The translations under genes were made by a program, and so were the position numbers. This document shows positions 57,766-64,000 of a stretch of DNA of 64,000 bases, piece by piece. The DNA comes from Streptomyces sp. ISL-66 (GTDB taxonomy: Bacteria; Actinomycetota; Actinomycetes; Streptomycetales; Streptomycetaceae): positions 16,256 to 80,255 of the forward strand of contig NZ_JAGGOW010000105.1 of the NCBI RefSeq assembly GCF_018614135.1. Reading direction: 5' to 3'. Each line of letters starts with the position of its first letter. The first letter of the stretch is position 1. Below the pieces are notes generated by a model. It worked only from the letters and a program-made list of their open reading frames with translations. It had not been told where the DNA came from and did not search any database.

Positions 57766-59121
57766 TCAGCGCAAGTAGGCCAGCCCCGGGTGCTCGGCCG
57801 CGTAACCGTCCACCAGCCGCCTCGCCACGCCGACCGAGTCCACGAGCGGGTGCAGCGCGAAGGCCTTGACCGCCGTCGCCCGCGATCCGCTCGCCGCGGC
57901 CAGGAGGACCTCCCGCTCGACGGCCTTGACCGAGGTCACCAGGCCGACCGCGTGCAGCGGCAGCGGGTCCACGGCCACCGGGTGGGCCCCGTTGGCGTCG
58001 ACCAGGCACGGCACCTCGATGACGGCCTCCGCGTCGAGCACCGCGAGCGTGCCGCGGTTTCGGACGTTGAGGATCAAGGTGGCGCGCTCGTCCCGGGCGA
58101 TCGCCCGCATCAGCGCGAGGGCCACCTGCTCGTACCCGCCCGACTCCAGGTCGCTCTCGTCGCGCTCGCCGACCCCGGCGGCCTCGCGGTTCTCGGCCAT
58201 GTACGTGGCCTCGCGCTCGGCCCGGGTCCGGTCCCAGGCGCTCAGGGCCGCCCCGGCGCCCAGGTCCGGCCGGGCGGCCTCGGCGTAGAACCCGCGCTGC
58301 TGGTCGCGCAGGAACGCCCCACGCGTCTGCTTGGCCTCCTGATACGCCCGTACCGTGTCACGGTTGAAGTAGTAGTAGTGCAGGTACTCGTTCGGGATCG
58401 CCCCCAGCGAGCGCAGCCACTCGGCCCCGAACAGCCGCCCCTCCTCGAAGGACTCCAGCGCCCCGGCGTCCGCCAGCAGTCGCGGCAGCTCGTCGCGCCC
58501 GTCGATGCGCAGCCCGCGCACCCAGCCCAGGTGGTTGAGCCCGACGTAGTCGATCCAGGCGTCCTGCGGCCGCGCGCCGAGCAGCCGGGCGATCCGCCGC
58601 CCGAGACCGACGGGCGAGTCGCAGATCCCGATGACCCGCTCCCCGAGCTCCTCGGCCATGGCCTCGGTGACCACCCCGGCCGGGTTGGTGAAGTTGATGA
58701 CCCAGGCCTGGGGGGCGGTACGGGCGATCCTGCGCGCGATCTCGCGGGCCACCGGCACGGTCCGCAGGCCGTACGCGATCCCGCCCGCGCCCACCGTCTC
58801 CTGACCCAGGACCCCCTCGGCCAGGGCGATCCGCTCGTCCGCGGCGCGCCCCTCCAGTCCGCCGACGCGGATGGCCGAGAAGACGAAGTCGGCTCCGCGC
58901 AGGGCCTCGTCGAGGTCGGTGGTGGCCGTCACGGAAGGGTCGTCCGTGGCGCCGGCGGCGGCCGCCTGGTCCGCGAGCACCCGGGCCATGGCCCCGAGGC
59001 GGCGGTCGTCTTCGTCGTACAGGGTCACGTGCGACACCCTGCCCTCGGCGTGGTCGCCGAGCAGGGCTCCATAGACGAGCGGTACCCGGAAGCCGCCCCC
59101 GCCGAGGATCGTCAGCCGCAC
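57766..59121 (-). CDS. Glycoside hydrolase family 4 (6-phospho-beta-glucosidase-like)
   Basis: NAD- and Mn-dependent glycosidase of 451 residues using an oxidation-elimination mechanism. The N-terminal NAD motif is LTILGGGGFRVPLVYGALLG; INFTNPAGVVTEAM and ICDSPVGLGRRI carry the Mn-binding cysteine; YVGLNHLGWVRGL the Mn-binding histidine; YYYFNRDTVRAYQE follows. The set is that of phospho-beta-glucosidases; a phosphosugar from a PTS is the usual substrate, but no PTS gene is near. GTG start with GGTAAGGGC upstream. Two palindromes sit directly before the start codon. Confidence 0.93.
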   Translation of the reverse strand: MRLTILGGGGFRVPLVYGALLGDHAEGRVSHVTLYDEDDRRLGAMARVLADQAAAAGATDDPSVTATTDLDEALRGADFVFSAIRVGGLEGRAADERIALAEGVLGQETVGAGGIAYGLRTVPVAREIARRIARTAPQAWVINFTNPAGVVTEAMAEELGERVIGICDSPVGLGRRIARLLGARPQDAWIDYVGLNHLGWVRGLRIDGRDELPRLLADAGALESFEEGRLFGAEWLRSLGAIPNEYLHYYYFNRDTVRAYQEAKQTRGAFLRDQQRGFYAEAARPDLGAGAALSAWDRTRAEREATYMAENREAAGVGERDESDLESGGYEQVALALMRAIARDERATLILNVRNRGTLAVLDAEAVIEVPCLVDANGAHPVAVDPLPLHAVGLVTSVKAVEREVLLAAASGSRATAVKAFALHPLVDSVGVARRLVDGYAAEHPGLAYLR

Positions 59122-59140
59122 GCCCTTACCGCCCTTCGCA

Positions 59141-59190
59141 GTGCCACGTTTCGTAGCACCAGTGCAGTGCCACGTTTCGTGGCACCAGTG
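59141..59190. promoter_or_regulatory. Two tandem palindromic operators upstream of the GH4 gene
   Basis: GTGCCACGTTTCGTAGCACC (59141 on) and GTGCCACGTTTCGTGGCACC (59167 on) repeat with a 26-base period; each is a dyad of seven-base arms GTGCCAC/GTGGCAC (the first has one mismatch) around GTTTC. They lie within 70 bp upstream of the GH4 start codon, between it and the HTH gene end. Confidence 0.7.
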
Positions 59191-59236
59191 TCACCCGCCG
59201 GACCGGTCCACCGGCGACAGCGGGGCCCTCGCCCGG

Positions 59237-60226
59237 TCAGGCGCGCGGCGACGGCACGGCCCGCAGCCGGGGCGCGTGGTGCGGCAGCGCGTCCGCGCCG
59301 CCCCGGACCGGACCCGTCGGCGGGCCCAGCGGCGTCGAGAGGACCAGGGTCATCCGGGTCAGCCCCATGCCGTCGAGCATCCGGCTGGATTCGGCCACCA
59401 GCCGGCAGCGCACCAGCCCCCAGCCCGGGTCGGGGTGGCGCACGGAGCGCACCGCGCCGTCCTGCTCGGCGGCCTCGGCCCCGTAGGTGCTCAGCCAGTG
59501 CGGCACCCCGTAGCGGTAGGCGGCCTCCATGAACGGGTCGCGGGCCACCTCCTGGCGGATGCTGCGCAGGCCCTCGTCGTCGGGGGACGCGGCCAGCGCC
59601 GTCGAGAACCGGGCCAGCAGCGGTACGCACCAGGCCGGTTCGTGGTCCTCCAGCACGGCCGCGGCGTCCGGGTGGAACAGCACGAAGCGCAGGAAGTTGT
59701 CGTCCGGCAGGGCCGTCGGGTGCGGTCGCACCGACTGGAAGAGCCGGTCGAACGCCGAGTTGGTGAGGGCCACGTCCCAGCGGTGGTCCACGAGGAAGCT
59801 CGGATAGGGGACGGCCTCCATGAGGGCCGCGTAGTCACACAGGTAGTCGCGCTGGGCGGGGTCTTCGGGCAGTCGGGTGTCCTCGGCGGCCCGCCAGGTG
59901 GGCGGCGGGTCACGGTCGACCATGACCCGGAAGAGCCAGAAGCACTGCCGTTCGCCCATCTCCAGGGCCTCGGCCAGGGCGAGCAGCTTGCGGTCGGTCC
60001 ACTCCTTGACCAGGCCGCGTTCCCAGTTCCCGTACGCCCGCACGCTGATGCGCAGCCGCGCGGCCATGTCCTCCTGGCTCAGCCCCAGTTCCTCCCGGCG
60101 CTGGCGCAAAATCTCCTTGCGTCGCTCCGACCGCACGGCGCCGCGTGCGGACTCCTCGCCTGACAGGCGCTCCCCACCGGCGTGGGCGAGTCCTTCGGAC
60201 GGGCCCACCGCTGCGAGATGTGGCAC
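59237..60226 (-). CDS. XRE-type regulator with MmyB-like ligand domain
   Basis: A 329-residue DNA-binding protein. The HTH is RREELGLSQEDMAARLRISV then RAYGNWERGL (about 42-73); then a PAS-like ligand-binding domain of the MmyB type: VPYPSFLVDHRWDVALTNSA and FDRLFQSVRPHP, later NFLRFVLFHPDAAAVLEDHE, FMEAAYRYGVPHWLSTYG. GTG start has GGGGGAG seven bases upstream. Its promoter has a near-consensus -35 TTGACA and -10 CAGGAT (see 60280-60309). Divergent from the XRE - ImmA/IrrE trio; a candidate regulator of the GH4 operators as well. Confidence 0.9.
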   Translation of the reverse strand: MPHLAAVGPSEGLAHAGGERLSGEESARGAVRSERRKEILRQRREELGLSQEDMAARLRISVRAYGNWERGLVKEWTDRKLLALAEALEMGERQCFWLFRVMVDRDPPPTWRAAEDTRLPEDPAQRDYLCDYAALMEAVPYPSFLVDHRWDVALTNSAFDRLFQSVRPHPTALPDDNFLRFVLFHPDAAAVLEDHEPAWCVPLLARFSTALAASPDDEGLRSIRQEVARDPFMEAAYRYGVPHWLSTYGAEAAEQDGAVRSVRHPDPGWGLVRCRLVAESSRMLDGMGLTRMTLVLSTPLGPPTGPVRGGADALPHHAPRLRAVPSPRA

Positions 60227-60279
60227 CGAGAGCTCCCCCTCTTAAAAAATACGGTCTGGATCTTCATTTCCGTGTGGCG

Positions 60280-60309
60280 ATCCTGCTACCGACTTCATTC
60301 GAGTGTCAA
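60280..60309 (-). promoter_or_regulatory. Promoter of the MmyB-like regulator gene
   Basis: On the minus strand TTGACA (60309-60304), 18 bases, CAGGAT (60285-60280), followed by about 50 bases to the GTG start with ribosome site GGGGGAG. It is a strong vegetative-type promoter. Confidence 0.7.
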
Positions 60310-60347
60310 CTATTGTGGCAATTCCAGCCTCTTGACAGCTCATTCCC

Positions 60348-60361
60348 GCCACAGCTGTGGC
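60348..60361. promoter_or_regulatory. Perfect 14-bp palindrome in the XRE/MmyB divergent spacer
   Basis: GCCACAGCTGTGGC, with a related TTGTGGCAA at 60314-60322 and TGTGGCAAG overlapping its right end. Both lie near a TTGACA (60332-60337) on the plus strand. A likely site for one of the two flanking HTH proteins. The spacer is clearly AT-richer than the genes around it. Confidence 0.55.
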
Positions 60362-60452
60362 AAGTTCTAGCCCTCCTCACGGAGACCGGATAGATTCCAG
60401 GAGCCTGCCACGTGCCCGCACCCCGACCTCGCGCGATCTAGGAGAACCACTG

Positions 60453-61121
60453 GTGACAGACGGCTTCCCGGCTCCCGTCGCGGTGGCCAACGCGCTCCTG
60501 GCGGCCACCGTCACGCGCGTCGCCGAGCTCGCCGGCAAGATGGGCCGCGACCTGAACCAGGTATTCGACCTGCGCCGCCTCTCCGAGGCCTCGGGCGTAC
60601 CCGCCGACGTGGTGCGGACCTTGCTGGACGGCCGGCCCGCGGGTGAACCCGATCTCCAGACCCGCTTCCTCCAGCGCCTCGACCTGCTGCGACGCACCCG
60701 CGTCAAGCCCAACGGGCGCCGCTACACGCAGCAGGAGATCGCGGACGGCGCCGCCATGTCGCGCCAGCAGGCCGGGGCCCTGATCAACGGCGACCGCCGG
60801 CCCACCATGGAGCACTGTGACGCGATCCAGCGCTTCTTCGGGGTACACGCCGGCTTCCTCACCGCCCACGACACCGACGCCCTCACGGACGCCCTCCAGC
60901 GGACCGAGCAACAGCTGCTCCAGGACTTCGCGGGCCGCGCGCGGGAAACCGCACCGGCCGCGGCCGCTTCGACAGGCGATCCGCTGGCAAGACTTCTCCA
61001 GAACCACGGCGTACGGGGCATCGCCTGGCGAGCCGCACAACTGCCCAGCGACAAGCACCGGGACAAGGTGACCGAATGGCTGGACATGCTCCTCGAAAGC
61101 GTAAAACCGAACGAATCCTGA
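60453..61121 (+). CDS. XRE-like DNA-binding protein of the ImmA/IrrE trio
   Basis: A 222-residue protein. The HTH is unusual in being central: RRYTQQEIADGAAMSRQQAG then ALINGDRRPTMEHCDAIQRF (about 90-130), preceded by a helical domain (VAELAGKMGRDLNQVFDLRR) and followed by a C-terminal Ala-rich region ending LLESVKPNES. In ImmA/IrrE systems such XRE proteins are repressors and protease substrates, so cleavage could induce the trio. GTG 60453 is chosen because AGGAG lies eight bases upstream; the frame runs on upstream without a ribosome site. 64 bp precede the peptidase gene. Confidence 0.85.
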   Translation: MTDGFPAPVAVANALLAATVTRVAELAGKMGRDLNQVFDLRRLSEASGVPADVVRTLLDGRPAGEPDLQTRFLQRLDLLRRTRVKPNGRRYTQQEIADGAAMSRQQAGALINGDRRPTMEHCDAIQRFFGVHAGFLTAHDTDALTDALQRTEQQLLQDFAGRARETAPAAAASTGDPLARLLQNHGVRGIAWRAAQLPSDKHRDKVTEWLDMLLESVKPNES

Positions 61122-61185
61122 CCCAGTCGAAAGTCTGGGTCTGATCCTTGAGTCCTGATCCGGATCCGCGCCGACGGGGAGAACG

Positions 61186-61743
61186 GTGAGCATAGGCAGA
61201 GAGCAGCGGCGGTTGTGCGGGGAGCTGGTGGCCGGCATCACGCTGACCGCGCCCGTGGAGCCCGTAGACCTCTACGCCGCCCTCTGCGAGGGCATGAGCA
61301 AGCACCGCGGCCGCCGGGTGGACTTCCGGATGGCCTCGTTCCCGCCGGGGACGGCCAGCGGCCTGTGGCTCGACATGGCGGACCGCGATCTGGTGGTCAT
61401 CGAGGAACGCACCGCGCCCGACCACCAGCTGGTGATCCTGGGCCATGAGTTGTGGCACATGAAGGCCGGTCACTGCAGCCACCACGTCGACGGCGCCGCC
61501 GTCGCCGCCCGGCTGCTGTCGGACGAGGCCGACATCGGCGAGACCGTACGCCGCGTCGCCGCGCGCACGCGCGCCGACGTCCAGGAGGAGACCGAAGCGG
61601 AGACGTTCGGTTTACTGCTGGGCAGCAGGTGCCGCACCTGGCTGGCCGGATCGGCCAGCCACCGGGCACCGGCACAGCGTGATCAGCTGGCGGGCCGCAT
61701 CGAGGCTTCGCTCGGATACCGGGGGCACAGGAACGACCGTTGA
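61186..61743 (+). CDS. ImmA/IrrE-type metallopeptidase, copy 2 (contains a TTA codon)
   Basis: Predicted zinc peptidase of 185 residues with LGHELWHMKAGHC near residues 85-97 (HExxH at 87-91) and a possible third ligand in EETEAETFG. Same plan as the protein at 14924-15451: R-R-L/K-C start, GLWLDMADRD/GLWVGTASID, then the zinc helix. Codon 143 (61612-61614) is TTA, the leucine codon read by the developmentally controlled bldA tRNA, so full translation may be limited to differentiating cells. GTG start with GGGGAG upstream. It overlaps the membrane-protein gene by four bases (TTGA). Confidence 0.88.
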   Translation: MSIGREQRRLCGELVAGITLTAPVEPVDLYAALCEGMSKHRGRRVDFRMASFPPGTASGLWLDMADRDLVVIEERTAPDHQLVILGHELWHMKAGHCSHHVDGAAVAARLLSDEADIGETVRRVAARTRADVQEETEAETFGLLLGSRCRTWLAGSASHRAPAQRDQLAGRIEASLGYRGHRNDR

Positions 61744-62918
61744 ACGGCCAGGACTACTACATTCCGGCGGCGGCGATGGCGACCGCCCTCGCCTTCAAAC
61801 TGCCGGCGCTACGGCACAACTGGCGCGACCCGCTGCTGCGATCGGTCTGCGCCCTGCTGACCCTGGCCGGTTCGGTGTTCACCTTCGCCGCCCCGCCCAC
61901 GATCGAGGCGGTCAACCGCTGGACGGGCATCCCGAATTTCTCCGCGCCGCTCGTCTACTGCCTGATCACGGCCTTCAGCGCCGCCTGCCTCGTACTGATC
62001 GTCAACTGGCGCGGCGGGCCGCCGGAGCAGACCCGGCGCGTCTCGCGCCGCTGGATCCTCGGCTACGCCGCCGTGATCGTGATGCTCACGCTGCTGTTCT
62101 CCCTCGGCGAGGCGCCGCAGGAGCGGCTGCGGGACTTCGACACGTACTACGCCGGCACCCCGTTCATGCGGGAGCTGATCGCGCTCTACCTACTGGCGCA
62201 CAACGTGGCCGCCTTCGTGATGGTCGCCATGTGCTGGCGCTGGTCCCTCCAGGTCCGCGGCTGGCTCCGCGTCGGCCTGATGATCATCGTCGTCGGATAC
62301 CTGTTCAACCTCAGCTACGACGCCACCAAGATGACGGCCGTCGTCGCCCGCTGGTCCGGCCACGACCTGGACTGGCTCAGCACCTCGGTCGCCCCGCCCG
62401 TCGCCTCCCTCGGCGCGCTCGTGAGCGCCGTCGGCTTCGTACTCCCGCTCGTGTGCCAGCGGCTGTCGGACAGCATGCGGAACTGGGCCACCTACCGGCG
62501 CCTCGGAACTCTCTGGCACGAGGTGCGGACGGCAGGCCCCGAGGGCGCCCCGGGCGTGCGGATGGCGTGGTGGTCCGCCGCGGAGCTCCGGATGATCCAG
62601 CGCGAGTCCGACATCCACGACGGGTTCCTGCACCTCGGCCCGTACTTCGACCAGGGCCACCGGGACGAGGCCCTCTCGCGGGCCCTCGCCGCCGGCGCCG
62701 ACGAGGAGACGGCGCGCGCCGTGGCCGACGCCTCGATGGTCGCGGCTGCCGTACGCGCGCGGTCCGCCGACCCCGAGGGGCGGGTCATCGGGGCCAGCGA
62801 GGAGGGGGCCCCGCAGGCCGCCGACGGGCCGCGCGACCTCGTACGGATCTCGCGCGCCCTGCGGAACTCGCCGGTGGTGGCCGAGTTCCGCCGCCAGGCC
62901 TCCCTGGCGGCGCTCTGA
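61740..62918 (+). CDS. Multi-span membrane protein of the ImmA/IrrE trio (MAB_1171c/DUF6545-like)
   Basis: A 392-residue protein with about seven membrane spans (for example VYCLITAFSAACLVLIVNW, WILGYAAVIVMLTLLFSLGE, LYLLAHNVAAFVMVAMCWRW) up to residue 235, then a soluble domain starting NWATYRRLGTLWHEVRTAGP. TTG start lies in the stop codon of the peptidase gene, so synthesis is coupled. Paralogue of 13753-14934. Plausible roles are membrane sensor, peptidase anchor or transporter; the sequence shows no pore or substrate motif that decides. Confidence 0.8.
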   Translation: MNGQDYYIPAAAMATALAFKLPALRHNWRDPLLRSVCALLTLAGSVFTFAAPPTIEAVNRWTGIPNFSAPLVYCLITAFSAACLVLIVNWRGGPPEQTRRVSRRWILGYAAVIVMLTLLFSLGEAPQERLRDFDTYYAGTPFMRELIALYLLAHNVAAFVMVAMCWRWSLQVRGWLRVGLMIIVVGYLFNLSYDATKMTAVVARWSGHDLDWLSTSVAPPVASLGALVSAVGFVLPLVCQRLSDSMRNWATYRRLGTLWHEVRTAGPEGAPGVRMAWWSAAELRMIQRESDIHDGFLHLGPYFDQGHRDEALSRALAAGADEETARAVADASMVAAAVRARSADPEGRVIGASEEGAPQAADGPRDLVRISRALRNSPVVAEFRRQASLAAL

Positions 62919-62944
62919 ACCGGCCGGGCCCTTCGAGCCGCTGA

Positions 62945-63721
62945 TCAGCGCCCGGCGGCCAGGGACAGCGCCGGGAACAGGTCCTCGAACGGCGCCGCCG
63001 AATCGATGCCCTCCCGGCCGAAGGGCGCGTCGAAGCTCCACACCATGAACAGCAGGAACACGATCAGCGTGCTGAACAGCCCCGCCAGCAACAGCTCCCG
63101 GCTCGAACGCCGGATCTGCAGGGCGAAGATCAGCCCCACCGTGACCAGCCCGCCGACCACCAGACCGAGCCACACCACGCCGGGCAGCGTCGACGCGTCG
63201 CTCTGCGTCCGCTCGTGCCGGGCGTCGTCGGCCGCCGCGATGTGGTCGAGCAGCGGCTGGTAGGCCTGCGCCTGGAGCTCGTTGCCCGGGCTCTGGTGGG
63301 TGACGTCCCCGCGCAGCTTGCCGAGCAGCTCGCCGCCCTCCGCGGACGCTCCCTCCCCGGAGACCAGCCGCGGCCAGTCCACGCTGACGGTGTGCGAGAC
63401 GTACGCGTTCACCTCGCCCCGGATCCGGTCGCGGACGGGGGCCGGGTACACGTCGGCCCGCTGGGTGACCTCGTACAGCGACTGGGCCTCGCGGCGCACG
63501 CTGTCCTCGGCGGCGCCGCGCGCCTCCCAGACGCCCGCGATGGCCAGACCGAGCACGATCGCGTAGACCACGCCGACCATCATCACCATGTACTCGATGA
63601 CGTCGGGGGTCTCGCTGGTGTCCTCGTCCACGGCGACCCGGCGGTGCCGGAGCGCGGTGAAGGCGAAGACGAGGGCGCAGACGAGCGCCATGGCGATGGC
63701 CAGGACCAGCCATTCGGACAC
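62945..63721 (-). CDS. DUF4239-like membrane protein (bestrophin-like domain)
   Basis: A 258-residue protein with two N-terminal spans (LAIAMALVCALVFAFTAL and YMVMMVGVVYAIVLGLAIAG), a long helical loop (about 70-185) with VRREAQSLYEVTQRADVYPA, and two C-terminal spans (VVWLGLVVGGLVTVGLIFAL and LLLAGLFSTLIVFLLFMVW). This is the plan of the DUF4239 family, distantly bestrophin-like. Start is GTG. Convergent with the membrane protein of the trio, 26 bases apart. Function unknown. Confidence 0.85.
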   Translation of the reverse strand: MSEWLVLAIAMALVCALVFAFTALRHRRVAVDEDTSETPDVIEYMVMMVGVVYAIVLGLAIAGVWEARGAAEDSVRREAQSLYEVTQRADVYPAPVRDRIRGEVNAYVSHTVSVDWPRLVSGEGASAEGGELLGKLRGDVTHQSPGNELQAQAYQPLLDHIAAADDARHERTQSDASTLPGVVWLGLVVGGLVTVGLIFALQIRRSSRELLLAGLFSTLIVFLLFMVWSFDAPFGREGIDSAAPFEDLFPALSLAAGR

Positions 63722-63759
63722 GAGGGTTCTCCGTAGGTTGAGGTGAACGGACGGGATGT

Positions 63760-63849
63760 TCAGCCGCGGCTCTTGGAACGCGGCCGCAGGGCGACGGCCG
63801 CGAGCACCGCCGGGGTGGTCACGACGACCATGAGCATCAGGGTGGACAT
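63760..63849 (-). CDS. Possible 29-residue hydrophobic peptide upstream of the DUF4239 gene
   Basis: MSTLMLMVVVTTPAVLAA followed by VALRPRSKSRG: one membrane helix and a basic tail. The frame is open upstream to the window edge, so this may be the end of a longer gene instead; the upstream part is low-complexity Gly/Ala/Pro. 38 bases separate it from the DUF4239 start, so co-transcription is likely. Ribosome site is weak (GAGGC far upstream). Confidence 0.4.
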   Translation of the reverse strand: MSTLMLMVVVTTPAVLAAVALRPRSKSRG

Positions 63850-64000
63850 GCCGTCCGGGCCGCGCCTCGTCAGTGCCGAAGAGCGGTACGGGCGCACGTG
63901 GAAGCGGCTCGCCGGCCCGGCCACGGCTGCGCCCCGCCCCGGAGCCGTCCCTTCGGCCACCGGCGTCGGCGCCGCCCCGGGCCCGTCCACCGCGGCCGCC

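Noticed and set aside
55489..59532. A 1347-codon plus-strand frame over the MFS and GH4 genes
   Set aside because: Entirely antisense to two proteins with full motif sets; composition is typical of GC-driven spurious frames.
1..64000. tRNA, rRNA, transposase, integrase or attachment sites
   Set aside because: Read through both strands by eye; no cloverleaf-like sequence, IS ends or recombinase motifs found. A dedicated tRNA scan was not possible.

Overview
The base composition (very GC-rich, codons ending mostly in G or C), the GTG/TTG starts and the gene content (a WhiB-like regulator, an SsgA-like sporulation regulator, ImmA/IrrE metallopeptidases, a SCO6745-type protein, F420-dependent oxidoreductase) all point to a Streptomyces chromosome. 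From memory, not from a search, the order idi / tex / SCO6745-like / ssgD-like resembles the SCO67xx part of Streptomyces coelicolor. No rRNA, tRNA, CRISPR array, transposase or integrase was seen.

Layout. 1-5.7 kb (minus): a tightly coupled operon of an ABC-2 polymer-type export permease (cut by the window edge), a family 2 glycosyltransferase, two CDP-alcohol phosphotransferases, a G1P-dehydrogenase-like enzyme and a sugar/alcohol-phosphate cytidylyltransferase. Together they look like a pathway that makes, activates, transfers and exports a phosphoalcohol-containing lipid or glycan. 6.2-13.7 kb: isopentenyl-diphosphate isomerase, an RsbW-like ATPase, an HdeD-like membrane protein, enoyl-CoA hydratase, a DJ-1/PfpI protein, an ArsB/SLC13-like permease, an ABC-F ATPase and a short-chain dehydrogenase. 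13.7-25 kb: an ImmA/IrrE metallopeptidase plus multi-pass membrane protein pair, tex, a SCO6745-like protein, secreted M1 aminopeptidase, MpaB-type oxygenase, secreted sphingomyelinase, an XRE/TPR regulator, and two tiny coupled genes.

25-36 kb is an acyl-CoA catabolic region: acyl-CoA synthetase divergent from a MerR regulator, a FadB-type multifunctional protein, thiolase, acyl-CoA dehydrogenase, LLM oxidoreductase and an alpha-methylacyl-CoA racemase-like CoA transferase. 36-42.7 kb holds a saccharopine-dehydrogenase-like reductase, endonuclease V divergent from a YciI protein, an SsgD-like regulator, a second ABC-F ATPase and an acyl-ACP desaturase with a tandem operator.

43-45.6 kb is a four-gene, translationally coupled operon led by WXG100/ESX-like proteins with no secretion machinery nearby. 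It is one of the least explained parts of the window. 45.6-50 kb: WhiB-like protein, a TetR regulator, and an MFS efflux pump / alpha-beta hydrolase pair whose promoter carries the same 12-base motif as the TetR promoter. 50-52.4 kb: a split NHEJ polymerase and ligase pair. 52.5-59.1 kb: FAD oxidoreductase, Nudix hydrolase, GOLPH3-like protein, a drug-efflux MFS fused to a soluble domain, and a GH4 glycosidase with two tandem operators.

59.2-62.9 kb: an HTH regulator divergent from an XRE - ImmA/IrrE - membrane protein trio, a paralogue of the pair at 13.7-15.5 kb; its metallopeptidase gene carries a TTA (bldA-dependent) codon. A DUF4239-like membrane protein and a possible tiny hydrophobic peptide close the window. 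All family names come from reading the translations; no database search was possible.
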